Of a stretch of DNA of 64,000 bases, positions 54,576 through 64,000 are shown piece by piece. A program made the translations under genes and the position numbers. The stretch is from Agaricus subrufescens (Eukaryota > Basidiomycota > Agaricomycetes > Agaricales > Agaricaceae), in assembly GCA_029945375.1 (NCBI GenBank), contig CM057065.1, positions 620,001-684,000 of the forward strand, written 5' to 3'. Each line of letters starts with the position of its first letter. Within the stretch, counting starts at the first letter, position 1. The notes under the pieces were generated by a model. That model was given only the letters and a program-made list of their open reading frames with translations, did not search any database and was not told the origin of the DNA.

Positions 54576-57500
54576 ATGTCTGATCATAACCGTTTGAATA
54601 GGTTTTACTCTCCACCTATTGAAGACACAATTTCCCTCCTACCTATAATGGGTGAAGCAAACCGAGTCACCCCATCCTCATCATCAACACCATTCACATC
54701 CAAAAAATCATTAAGGAGACCTAGGCCAGTTTCACCCACCAGTCAAGGCGCAATAGCCATTATGCCTGCGGAACTATCTAGTTGGCCTACTTCCAGTTCA
54801 ACATCTAATCCACAGACATTGCATCTATCCTCACCTCAGAAACGGCAGCGAGTACAACTACTACCCCTATCTACTCCCCCTCGGAAGGCAAAACCGCTGA
54901 ACAAGGACAACACAAGTTTTGAGATGTTTAACAACAATTGTACAGCAGAAGACTTCTTCTGGACGAACAATAGCGCTGGTTCACCACAGGGGAAGGACCT
55001 CAATCACATTGTTGATCAAGATATCGAAGCCAACACAAACAATGCAGAAGACATTTTTCAACTTTTTTCTGAAGCTGTGAAAGCCGAGGTCATTCCTTTT
55101 CTCAGGCTATCCCGAGACCTATATGTTGTTACGGGATGGGATACTAGATTGGGACAAAGAACTGTAAAATTACACTGATTTTCTTTACGCTCGCTCACAG
55201 TTAGATTTAGGAATCATGGTATCATATTCAATTAGATCCCAGCCAAGACGGGATACCGGTGTGCTATTGTCCCCCTGCAAACAGAAGCAATGATTGTATC
55301 CATCAACGTTATCTCAGAGAAGAGGTTGAGGATATACCAAGACTAACGGACCAAGGTACCATTTAATTACAAACAATATTCCTATGTCTAATATTGTAAG
55401 AATCAGATACCACAATTGTTCCTGATATCATACTCTTTTCAAGAGATTCTGTTGAGTCTGGTTGGATAAACTACTTTTCGGTTGGTCATAAAGAAAAACC
55501 AGAAAATGGAAAGTTACGTGTTATTGTGACATATATGGGCCCTGATACAGGACATGGTATTTGGAAGTGTTCAAAAGACGGGCAATTTGTGTGTCCACAT
55601 ATCACAAGGTGTCGACAATACTTCCAACTTCTTGTGACAAAATCAAGTGATGAACCTGGTGACAACGTCTATGCTGGTGTAAATTTTGATGAAGAAGGCA
55701 ATTCAGGTATTAATTTAGTCTGTCTTTTCTATTCGTTAGCTTAAAGTTGGCCCATAGATTTGATACAAGTCCAATAAGAACAGATCGAATCTAAACAAGG
55801 AAGCGATCATTTATCAATTTCGCACCAACCAATTATGATGCCACACTGGGCTAGAATAACGACAGACAACATACTGTATGAAGAGGTATTACAAACTAGC
55901 AACATACCAGACTATCTAAAACTTTCTTCAACATCAAAATGTTGTTGCGGTACTTTATTTACCAAGGCAAAACCCACCATTGATCGATCATGCACAATCT
56001 ACACTCTTACACACCCTGTTCACATAAGGATCCAGCTTCAGCTATGTCCTTTGTGCAGTTTATCAACCCGGTATCCAGGTCGTATGATTGGGCCAGACTG
56101 TCGCGACCTTGGTATCTTCAATTACAACAATCTCATGCTCTTTACCCACGATTTACTGGAAGATTATACGTCTTGTTACACATCTTCCGAGACACCATTT
56201 TCCGCCTGGGTTAAAGTTATTGGAAGGAGATATGGCCGATGGAAGGCAAATTTTGTTGATGAATCAGTTTTTCGATCAGCCTGGTTTGCATATGCAAATC
56301 TCTTGGAATTTGATAAAGATATGGTTTGTCCGCAGTGTGGTCCCACTCCAGAGACAATTATCTGGGACGGAATAACGCTATCCTTCAACAAAAAACAAAT
56401 TCAAGATACTATTCAGCCTCCAACTACTTGTCACCCGAATTCTATTGTAAGGCCGGGAAGATACCCAAAGATTCAACCTTTTATAGAAGATGGACAAATA
56501 CGGAGACTACTGGAATTTGTTGCTGTTGGTTCCTTTCTTCCGGAAACGGTGAGTGAAATTAATACTTATATAAACTTGATTTGAATGTAACAAAAACAGG
56601 GGACCGCCTCGTTGTCATCAATTCCCATCCTGGAACGGAAACTTAAAAGGCTTGAAGAACTTCCCAACATTGAAAGACTGATTCAGGAAAAATATAATGC
56701 TCTTTATCCCCTCTTTCAAAGGCATTATAATCCTATAAAATTGTCTGTACAAAATCCTCCACCAGAGGTTCAGACATTTTTCGCTCAAGTATTACTTTTA
56801 GTTTTTGATGGGTATAAGGAACTTACCATACATGCCTCACTTATAGATATCTACAACAGAGTCTTGTCTCCAAGTCATCAATCGGTCAGCTTTGATAAAG
56901 CTTGGGCTTTTTATAAACAATCCAACCGGTGATAAACTTGGGCTACTCAGTGGTATTCCATGTTTATACGCGCTGGTATTGCAAGAGTGGAGACAATTCA
57001 ACAATTTTTCACAAGATATACTAAAAGCGATGTTATGGATGCAGACTAGAGTTCATGATGTTCTGAAAAACACTATAACATGGTCCGCGCCTTTAATGAA
57101 TACTACTGTTAGTACCGACTCACTTGATTGGAAGAAAGTAAGCCTTTCTGTAACTCAAAAAATAACTACTTACATAATATCCAATAGACTGGATGCAAAT
57201 ACAGTATGCCTCAAATAAGGCATAGGCCGCGTTATCCTAACTTTCCCCATGATACTTCCAAGGAGCCCAAACAACGCGGTGGATTATGTAATAAGTTTTA
57301 CAGTCAATATGGACATCACAAGTTGACCGGGGGTATAATGGCAGCTTGGTGTACTCATAGCATCTGCTATGGGTTTCATTGTATACCTGCTCATGAAGGC
57401 AGAAATGATGTCTTCTCTGCGCTAATTACTAGGTGGCCAACAGCACCAAAGTTTATCATTTATGACTTCGCGTGTCAACTTGGACCCTATTGCATGGCAC

Positions 57501-57769
57501 GCGAACCTGATTTTTTTGCAGATACCTCTTTTCTCATTGATGATTTTCACGCAATGGGACACTCTAAATGTTCTCCTGCTTTTTTTCTCAAGACACATGC
57601 CGATACACAGTTATCTCTAGGTAGAATTAACTCCAGTGCTGCAGAATGTGGAAATGGCGGCCTAGCCAAGATACGAAAATCAATCAGATATATGGGTCAA
57701 AATAGATCAATTCTATATACGGCTGTTTTTTTGTCTATATGGAATAGGTTGAAAATCCAGAAAATGTAA
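54576..57769 (+). CDS. KDZ transposase N, CxC5/CxC6-like type with SWIM-like zinc motif, multi-exon
   Basis: Exon 1 (ATG 54576, MSDHNRLNRFYSPP) is Ser/Pro-rich and ends RDLYVVTGWDTRLGQ. The next exon holds WYHIQLD ... CYCPPANRSNDCIHQRYL, a CxC-x8-CxH SWIM-like zinc motif. Then GIWKCSKDGQFVCPHITRC and a cysteine cluster CCCGTLF ... CPLCSLSTRYPGR ... CPQCGP. The KDZ core follows from 57206: CYGFHCIPAHEGRND, FIIYDFACQLGPYC, LIDDFHAMGHSKCSPAFF, NSSAAECGNGGLAKIRKSI, VFLSIWNRLK. Family knowledge: KDZ proteins are DDE-type cut-and-paste transposases spread through Agaricomycetes. Not every intron was fixed (57130-57210 is uncertain), but no clear lesion was found. Probably the mobilising gene of the repeat-flanked block. 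Confidence 0.82.
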
Positions 57770-57773
57770 TTTA

Positions 57774-59125
57774 CTATATCTTCAAAATGTTTAATGGTAC
57801 TACCATTTGGATTCTTGAATCCGTACCTAAAATATTTTCTGATTCAGATAACAAATAGTGGTCTTCGCACCATCCAACAACCTCATTATCTTTCCGAAGT
57901 GATCTATACCTATCTGGGTTATCTAGCATGAGTTGTTTTAGTGTTTCTGTTGCTTTATGATTTTTGTTACCAAAAAGTCCGACTTCAAGAACGGATACCA
58001 TGAGAAGATCAGCACAGGAGAAAAACTTGTGAACATCATCCTGTGAAAAAGGAAAAAATTCTAGGACAATGACGCTGGCAGAGTATGATGCCCGGTGGAT
58101 AAAATCTTGAAGCTGGTAACAGGAACTATCGCCACCTTGGCTGCTATCATTTCCTTCTCCTGTCTCCCACGTGTTTTGGGATATCCAAACCGTTTTGATA
58201 GATGTTGGCTTGAGACAATTGATGTATCGATATATGAATGTGTTTGCTTTCAATTCCAGATGATGAAGGCGGGGCAAAAGAATTGTTGTTTGTGGAGAAA
58301 CAAGATTAGACGATGCCGGGGCATGATGCTGGTGAATGTGTAGCTGAATAATCCCAGCATTTAATGCGGAACAAAAGAAATCACAGAACTCTTGTGATGT
58401 CCATGTCACTTCAAGAGCAATTTTGTATAGCTGTACCCATGGAGTCTTTCCGATCGACATTGAAAACGTCGGAGGTTGTTCATTGTTGTAAGAAGATGTC
58501 CATGCTAATGTTGTGACAGTTTTACAGTTGGAGAAGGAGTCGAGTAGTTTGGATTCGGTTATAGCGGAGCAGTTAGACTTGATGCGGATATGTTTGACTT
58601 TTAGTTTTTTGGTTGGGAGGTTAAGGAAAAAAGTCGCAACTTCTTCATTTTCAAATGCTATGTCAATTAAGTTCCATCTCTCCATAGATGGCTGCAATGT
58701 TGTGACGATCAACCGGATATTGACAGGAGATGGGGATGACCAGAAAGATCCATAGAGCCGAAGATCAATAGGAAGTGGGAAAGATCTTTTTTGCCATGTC
58801 TCAATGGCGGATGTCTTTGGCGTCCTAGTATTCTCCTTCTCATCATCAGCCCATGGATTGCCTGTTGTAAAAGACGTCCACATCTCCCTAAACTGCCCCC
58901 ATTTCTTGCACACCTGTGCTATCTCTGCCCTTCTATCGTAATGCTGGTATTCGCCTATAGACCAAGTATCCCAAGGCATAGTGTAGAGTATGGCTTCAAC
59001 AAGGATCCGACCAAGGATCTCATTGGGAAGGTCATTGATGTGTATCTTTTGTTCTGATTGCTCTAACAATTGTATCAAGATATAATTTTCAGAAAAGGGA
59101 ATCTGACATTCTTACCTGGGCGCAT
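57774..59125 (-). CDS. F-box-like protein O (432 aa, two exons)
   Basis: Exon 1 is 10 nt (59125-59116, MRP plus one base), intron GTAAGA...TTGTTAG, exon 2 59062-57774. The N-terminus IHINDLPNEILGRILVEAIL is a typical F-box-like start in basidiomycetes, followed by CKKWGQFREMW and several leucine-rich stretches (LPRLHHLELKANTF, VSVLEVGLFGNK) resembling irregular LRRs. Such proteins usually act as substrate adaptors in SCF ubiquitin ligases; here this is inferred. Its stop lies only four bases from the stop of the convergent transposase gene N. Confidence 0.8.
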
Positions 59126-59164
59126 AAATGCAATGTGGATGGGTTAATGACTGAGCTAGATGAG

Positions 59165-59895
59165 GTTCGACGCTCAGGAGATGTTTAGTACCAGAATACA
59201 TTCAAATATGTTTAAATAATAAATGGTACAGTTTTACTGTAGTCAGTATGTAGCATAGTAGGAATATACTATCTCTGTGCCACACAACATGGTATAAATA
59301 TATGATTCTTGTGCAGCGTGACAGTATGAACATACTATCCGTACCAAGTGCAACATAGTATTAATATATCATTCTCATACAGTGTGATATAGTATGAATA
59401 TACTATCCTTGTGCAACATAGTACAAATATGCTATTCTCATACAGTGTGAAATAGTATGAACATACGATTCTCGCAGTGCTACCTAGGATGAATGTACAA
59501 CTAACTCCCATGAGGTGCGACTTAGTATGAATGTATTATTTTCACGAGGAGCATCTTGGTATAATTGTACCATTCTTGCAGAGTGCGACTTAGTATGAAT
59601 GTACAATTCCGACATAGGATGAGTGTATGATTCCCACGAGATGTGACTTAGTATGTGTATAATTGCGCCATTCCCGCGACTTACTATGAATGTACAACAG
59701 ATGTACAATTCCCATGAGATGCAACTTAGTACAAATATACTATTTTCACAGAGGACATCTTAGTATAAATGTACCGTTCATGCAGAGTGCGAATTAGTAT
59801 GAATGTACGATTCCAATGTACGATGAATGTCTGATTCCCACGAGATGCAACTTAGTATGAATATACAATTCCCATGAGATACACACTGTGAGCCC
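59165..59895 (+). repeat. Minisatellite field related to the 45-kb array (right flank)
   Basis: Degenerate units of about 33-40 bp such as TTCTTGCAGAGTGCGACTTA followed by GTATGAATGTACAATTCC, in the same orientation as the array at 44.9-46.0 kb. Together the two fields bracket genes K to O. Confidence 0.8.
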
Positions 59896-59951
59896 GAGCC
59901 CACAGTTTTTTACTTATATATAGTCAGTACATAGTCAATGACGCCGTAGAG

Positions 59952-59999
59952 AGTAGTACTTCGACGACTCTGTTCTTGCAGCGGAGTCGAAGTACTACT
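59952..59999. other. Perfect 14-bp inverted repeat (hairpin) at the outer edge of the right satellite
   Basis: AGTAGTACTTCGAC (59952-59965) and its exact reverse complement (59986-59999) are separated by 20 bp. The inner bases allow an alternative GACTC/GAGTC pairing. It could be a transposon end structure or simply part of the palindromic satellite. Confidence 0.7.
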
Positions 60000-60178
60000 T
60001 TTTCACCTGTAAAGTACTATGATTGTAATGAGGTAAGTTTTTTACTGCGCCTCAGCTACAGTAGTATACTTGTTGTTTCACAGTGTGATATTTTAAAGTT
60101 TTTGACACTTGCTACATGAGTTGTTCATGCAAAACACTAAACCATGATATGTATATTTGTTGCAACTAATCAACTACA

Positions 60179-60574
60179 TCACTGAGTAGTAACACAAAAA
60201 ACTAAATCCCCGTGCTTTTGACCGTGATAAGAAACTTTTTTTATACCGCCTTTGAATGAGGCTGGCTTTTCAGGATTTTCATAGACGTGAATGCCTCCGA
60301 TATGCTTTGAAGAGGCATCGTATAAACGGAGCGTTGCGTGAGGGGAATCTGAAATAGATCCGGGGGAGCCTGAGCGGTGGAAGTCACATCTGAAGGAGGG
60401 ATATTCAGCGCTCAATATGGAATTAAAATACGAATGCACTCACCTGATTTGTGCCCAGATCGAGCCCTCGATTTTGTTTATGGCCACATACTCAATTACT
60501 TGAGGCCAAACTTGCCTCAGAGACCTCTTAACGGCTTCCTCTATGTCTGCTCTTCGAAGTCCATCGATCTTCAT
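60179..60574 (-). CDS. Hypothetical small two-exon protein P (113 aa)
   Basis: Exon 1 60574-60444 (MKIDGLRRADIEEAVKRSLR ... GSIWAQI) and exon 2 60389-60179 (RCDFHRSGSPGSISDSPHA ... GDLVFCVTTQ) join in phase 2 with GTGAGT and TTCAG. The first part is an amphipathic helix, the second polar and beta-like (ATLRLYDASSKHIGGIHVYE). An in-frame extension upstream leads only into the GC-rich repeat, so the ATG at 60574 was preferred. Family unknown. Confidence 0.6.
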
Positions 60575-60795
60575 ACTGGCTATGCGATAAACTTCAATTG
60601 AAGTTTGTTCTGAACGGTCGCTTATACATCTGCAGCTGGCGGATAATCGAAAAGGAACTAGCGATTGAAATTGCCTAGTTCGCGTGTACAGGGCGGTGTA
60701 CAGGGGGCGAAGGAGTGTTGGCATTGGTAGTAGGAAGGACGAGGTGTCGGAGGAGGTTGGCAGTCGCGAAAAGGAGAGGATGCGGTGGTGGTGGT

Positions 60796-61099
60796 GCGAC
60801 GGTGGTGGATGGCAGCGCGAGTGGCGGCGGTAGTTGCAGATGGGAAGAAGGAAGGGCGGGGTGGCGGTAGTGCGACGGTGGTGGATGGCAGTGCGAGTGG
60901 CAGCGGTAGTTGCGGAGGGGAGGAAGGAAGGGCGTGGTGGTGGTGGTGCGACGGTGGTGGATGGCAACGCGAATGGCGGCGGTCGTTGCGGATGGGAGGA
61001 AGGAAGGGCGTGGTGGTGGTGGTGCGACGGTGGTGGATGGCAGCGCGAATGGCGGCGGTGGTTGCGGATGGGAGGAAGGAAAGGCGGGGTGGTGATGGT
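60796..61099. repeat. 76-bp GC-rich minisatellite, four copies, inside a longer purine-rich low-complexity tract
   Basis: Units starting GCGACGGTGGTGGATGGCA begin at 60796, 60872, 60948 and 61024. The tract 61100-61740 continues as irregular GAGGAAGGCGGGG text. All frames look open on both strands because stops are rare in this composition. 76 is not a multiple of three, so a protein repeat is unlikely. Confidence 0.85.
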
Positions 61100-61740
61100 G
61101 GTGGCGATGGAGAGGAAGGGGCCGCAAAGGGATGGGGTGGTGGCCGCGAAGGGAGACAGAGGTGGTCGTGGGTGATGGAAGTGGTGGGGAGGGCGGTAGT
61201 CGCGGATGGGGGAGAAAGGAGTGTGGATGGTGGTGGAAGTGCCAGTGGAAGGCGTTGGGAATGGAGGCGGCGGTTGCAGATGGGGGAAATGGAGGGCGGG
61301 GGTTTGCGCGTAGTCGAGGAGAGGGAAGCGTGGGCCGCGCGTGGTTGAGGAGAGGAAGGGCAGGGGCCGCGCGTGGTCGCGTGTGGTCAAGGAGAGGAAG
61401 GCGGGGGTTGCAGGTGGTTGAGGAGAGGGAGGCGGGGCCGCGCGTGATTAAGGAGGGGAAGGCGGGGTTCGCAGATGGTTGAAGAGAGGAGAGGGAGGCG
61501 GGGGCCGCGTGTGGTTGAGGAGAGGAAGGCGGTGGTCGCCAATGAGAAGGATTTGGGGAGGGCGGTGATCGCGGTAGCCGCGATGTGCGGGTGTCGGGTA
61601 GCGTTGAGAAGGGGACGCCGTGAGAGGAGACGGTGGCGGCCGCGTTGATCACCAAGGGGTCACGAAGAGGAGAGAGTGAAGGTGAGGGTGAGGGTGAGGG
61701 CAACGTCGCGGCGGCAGTGTTGGAAGGGATGAAAACAGAT

Positions 61741-62507
61741 GAGTGGCGAAGGAGGAAAGGGGATTAGATGTGATGGGGAGGTAAGTGATCGCAGTGGTTG
61801 CAAAGAGGAGATGGAGAGGTGGTTGGGCAGTATTGGAAGGGATAAGAAAAGGGGGGCGGTGGTGTTGGATAGAGACGATGAGAGGACAGTTAGAGTTAGT
61901 CAGTAGGAGATGAATATCTACGAACCTTGAAAGTCTCGACTGTCTGAACAGCAGCACAACATTGAAGATTCGACGATATTAATACTGCCTTTGTGTGACC
62001 GGGGGGGGAATGTCGTTAGTGTATGTTTGGTATATCAAGAAAGAAAAACACAAATCTTATTAGTATCCATGATGGGTTCAAAGAGTAATTGTTGCAGTGT
62101 CTTAGAAGATGAAGGCGAGGACGGTCAAAATTGAGACGAGGAGGGTGAGGTTGACGGTGGGAAGGTCTTCATAAAATGAGACTCTGTACCCCTGCCGAAA
62201 GCCATAGTGTCGGTCGCCTCTAGAGCCTTCTCAACAATCCTCCAACTGTACTATTCTGCAACCCACAAGCTAGATTGGTAACAACATCGGATGCGGCGCA
62301 TTGGAGGTCTTTAAAGTTTTGAATGCGAAGATCTTCTGCGTTCTATCAGGGATATAAATTTGAATTGAGACAAAGGGATTGAGGTGTCAGTGGTAATGCG
62401 ATGGCGAGTTGCTTGCGAAGAAATGTAGGGGTCGTTTTCAATATAGAGAGATCGGAAAATATTTGAATATCGCGATGAGATTTCTCGTCTCCTCCCATGC
62501 CTTGAAC
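61741..62507. other. No gene seen
   Basis: Transition from the purine-rich tract to ordinary sequence. No reading frame with a supported product. Confidence 0.5.
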
Positions 62508-62870
62508 TTAAACCAGATCCAATTGTGCAACATCCGAAGCGTTGCTAGTTCCACGAAATTCTGATTGACAGCAGTTGAACAGGATATCAACTGGGAGAGC
62601 GCAGGCCAGTAGCGATGTAATCATCAACTCGGGCCGACGAAAACGAGATTGCATGGCGATCAGTGCACTCTGACCACCATCTATTGCCAATAACGAGGAT
62701 AATAAAGAGGTACGCTGTGAAATACTTGAAGGCAAAGTGTTGAGTACGAGTTCAAAGGAGCATGACGAGCTCTGTGATGGGTACACTCACCTTGAGGAAA
62801 CCCGCCCTACTCCAACCGGTAATCAAAGAAATTCTCGCTGCTTTATCGAGTTACAGGTTGCATAAGATAT
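62508..62870 (-). CDS. Hypothetical gene fragment, last exon(s)
   Basis: A minus-strand exon reads DGGQSALIAMQSRFRRPEL ... ILFNCCQSEFRGTS ... QLDLV stop at 62508. It follows a plausible intron (GTGAGTGTACCC about 62790 to GGCAATAG about 62690). The upstream exon is short and its start is not fixed. I do not recognise the family. Confidence 0.35.
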
Positions 62871-63043
62871 CTTGAAACTGTCGGGGGGTAGTTTTTGATC
62901 CTTGAAAGGTACCGAGGGATGCACTGGCTCCGTCGCTCGAACGAGAAGGTCATGTTCAGCTATTCCACCCCGTGCGACGTCTGCTAACATGCAGAAACGA
63001 GGACGGCTCTGGCCATTGTATAGGCTACCATTACTCAGTACAT

Positions 63044-64000
63044 TCATCCTTCTACTTCTGTTACTGTATCGCTCCGATCCACGATACCCCAATTGTTGCC
63101 ATTGCGGACCCTCCCGACAACACATTCTACGGTGTTTAAGTCGACAGCCTCAATGACAGAGGCACCATGGCAGTAAGGAATACCGTCTTCTTCTGTTGTA
63201 TTCATACTCTGGATGATCGCAAAGATGATTGTGGATGGTGAGTTTAGTTTCAGTTGTGGGATGACCGGTAGGTCTAGCACAACGAGACGCTTCAACTGGC
63301 CATAATATACGCGATTTTCATATTCTGGCTCGCGTCTCCTTTGTCTGGCAAAGCGATCTACACGGAGAATGTACTACATTGGATTGAGTTAGGATTTTTC
63401 TTATATAATCAGAGATACTGACCTTCACATACGAAGCGTCTCGGCTATCTTCGCTCTGCCTAACAATGTCACGCGCGACCATGGTGTCGCCGTCCCCAAG
63501 ACAAGTGACCTTGCCATACTGAAGGAGGGGGCCGTTGAGTTTAATGGCTGCTCGTACGACGGTTGTTTTTGTATCAAATCGCGTAGCTAAACTGGCATAA
63601 ATCTTGTTGCAAATAGACGTCGGTAGAATTTCTTGCTGTCGAGTGCCCCAAAGTTTGTAAGTGGGATCTTAATTACCAAGTGAATAACTGACTATTACAA
63701 CCACAGGATACAACTTACATGAGTTATAGATCAAGTGATGCATCGTTTTCACTTGAATATCTAGATTTAACACATCTTGTAAATTGTATAAAAGTCGGAT
63801 TTGATCGAGCTGGGCAGTCGCAATCATGAATGTGTTGATAGACTCATAGGGGTGTCGCCGACTTTTGATAGCACAGAGGAGATTGTTGCATTCGCGTTCC
63901 ATCGGAAATGCCCAGTAGCTCCAAACGGGGCCAGCTACCCTAATACCCCATGCAACATGAAGCAATGCGTGGAGTGTCAAGGGGCAGGCAGAGAGTCGTT
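63044..64000 (-). CDS. CACTA-type (tnp2-like) transposase, C-terminal part, open at right edge
   Basis: Three exons: beyond 64000 to about 63711 (LTLHALLHVAWGIRVAGPVW, WAFPMERECNNLL, AIKSRRHPYESI), a middle exon ending VKYV-type DASYVK before GTCAGT, and a last exon to 63044 (RVDRFARQRRREPEYENRV, YYGQLKRLVVLDLP, VIEAVDLNTVECVVGRV, WGIVDRSD). The first exon resembles the C-terminal DUF4218-like part of basidiomycete tnp2 transposases; the rest is the tail that usually follows it. Frames join without lesions. The catalytic part is off the window. Confidence 0.75.

Noticed and set aside
60785..61703. Long open frames on both strands in the GC-rich tract (Arg/Gly/Trp-rich or Pro/His-rich)
   Set aside because: They follow from a 76-bp non-triplet minisatellite and lack of stop codons in this composition; no domain, and splice context only for the short gene P.

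Overview
The window is nuclear DNA from a filamentous basidiomycete, most likely an Agaricomycete. The signs are dense 50-60 nt GT-AG introns, a basidiomycete-type Ty1/copia element, two KDZ transposases (one with a CxC2-like and one with a CxC5/CxC6-like cysteine cluster), a tnp2-type CACTA transposase and a family of NACHT NTPases with the typical FHKSF(F)DYL segment. Genes were modelled by hand from splice sites and reading-frame phase, and only ATG starts were accepted. No rRNA, tRNA or CRISPR was recognised.

Layout. 1-2.5 kb: an open copia Gag-Pol (minus strand, running off the left edge) whose leader/LTR side cuts into exon 1 of an NLR-like gene. 3.7-4.1 kb: a small two-exon gene. 4.6-7.9 kb: a CxC2-type KDZ transposase with open frames in the parts read. 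9.7-14.9 kb: three unfamiliar host-type genes, then a palindromic AATCATGATT-rich satellite (to 15.7 kb). 15.7-44.3 kb: the centre of the window, a tandem array of paralogous NACHT genes. Six are intact on the minus strand (A 16301-19242, B 19716-22447, C 22758-25546, D 26480-29430, E 31940-34895, F 36961-39907). One divergent plus-strand copy (41411-44317) is broken by a 5-nt deletion. Three relics lie at 2.5-2.9, 15.7-16.2 and 40.0-40.9 kb. 44.9-59.9 kb: two related minisatellite fields in the same orientation enclose five genes (K, L, M, N = KDZ, O = F-box) plus local tandem duplications. This looks like one large repetitive insertion with cargo. 60-64 kb: a small gene, a GC-rich 76-bp minisatellite, and the 3' part of a tnp2 transposase running off the right edge.

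The NACHT array. The full-length copies share one architecture: a short N-terminal peptide (MPDFxFHLPRFLR type), a Ser/Pro/Arg-rich linker, a short beta-prone motif split over two small exons (IFxNAHxFxxxGxxFIxN, then TNxNxxN), a complete NACHT NTPase with winged-helix-like tail (about 530 aa, one large exon), a 55-aa exon, and an invariant C-terminal module of about 94 aa with CxxC and FVDPEDGVSEWTY, usually ending GSTI. None of the usual NLR sensors (WD40, ankyrin, TPR, LRR) is present. The paralogs also share a compact promoter, an AAAG acceptor at intron 1 and a fixed promoter-start distance. By analogy with fungal NLRs this could be a non-self recognition or programmed-cell-death cluster evolving by birth and death. 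The role is inferred; the architecture is read directly from the sequence.
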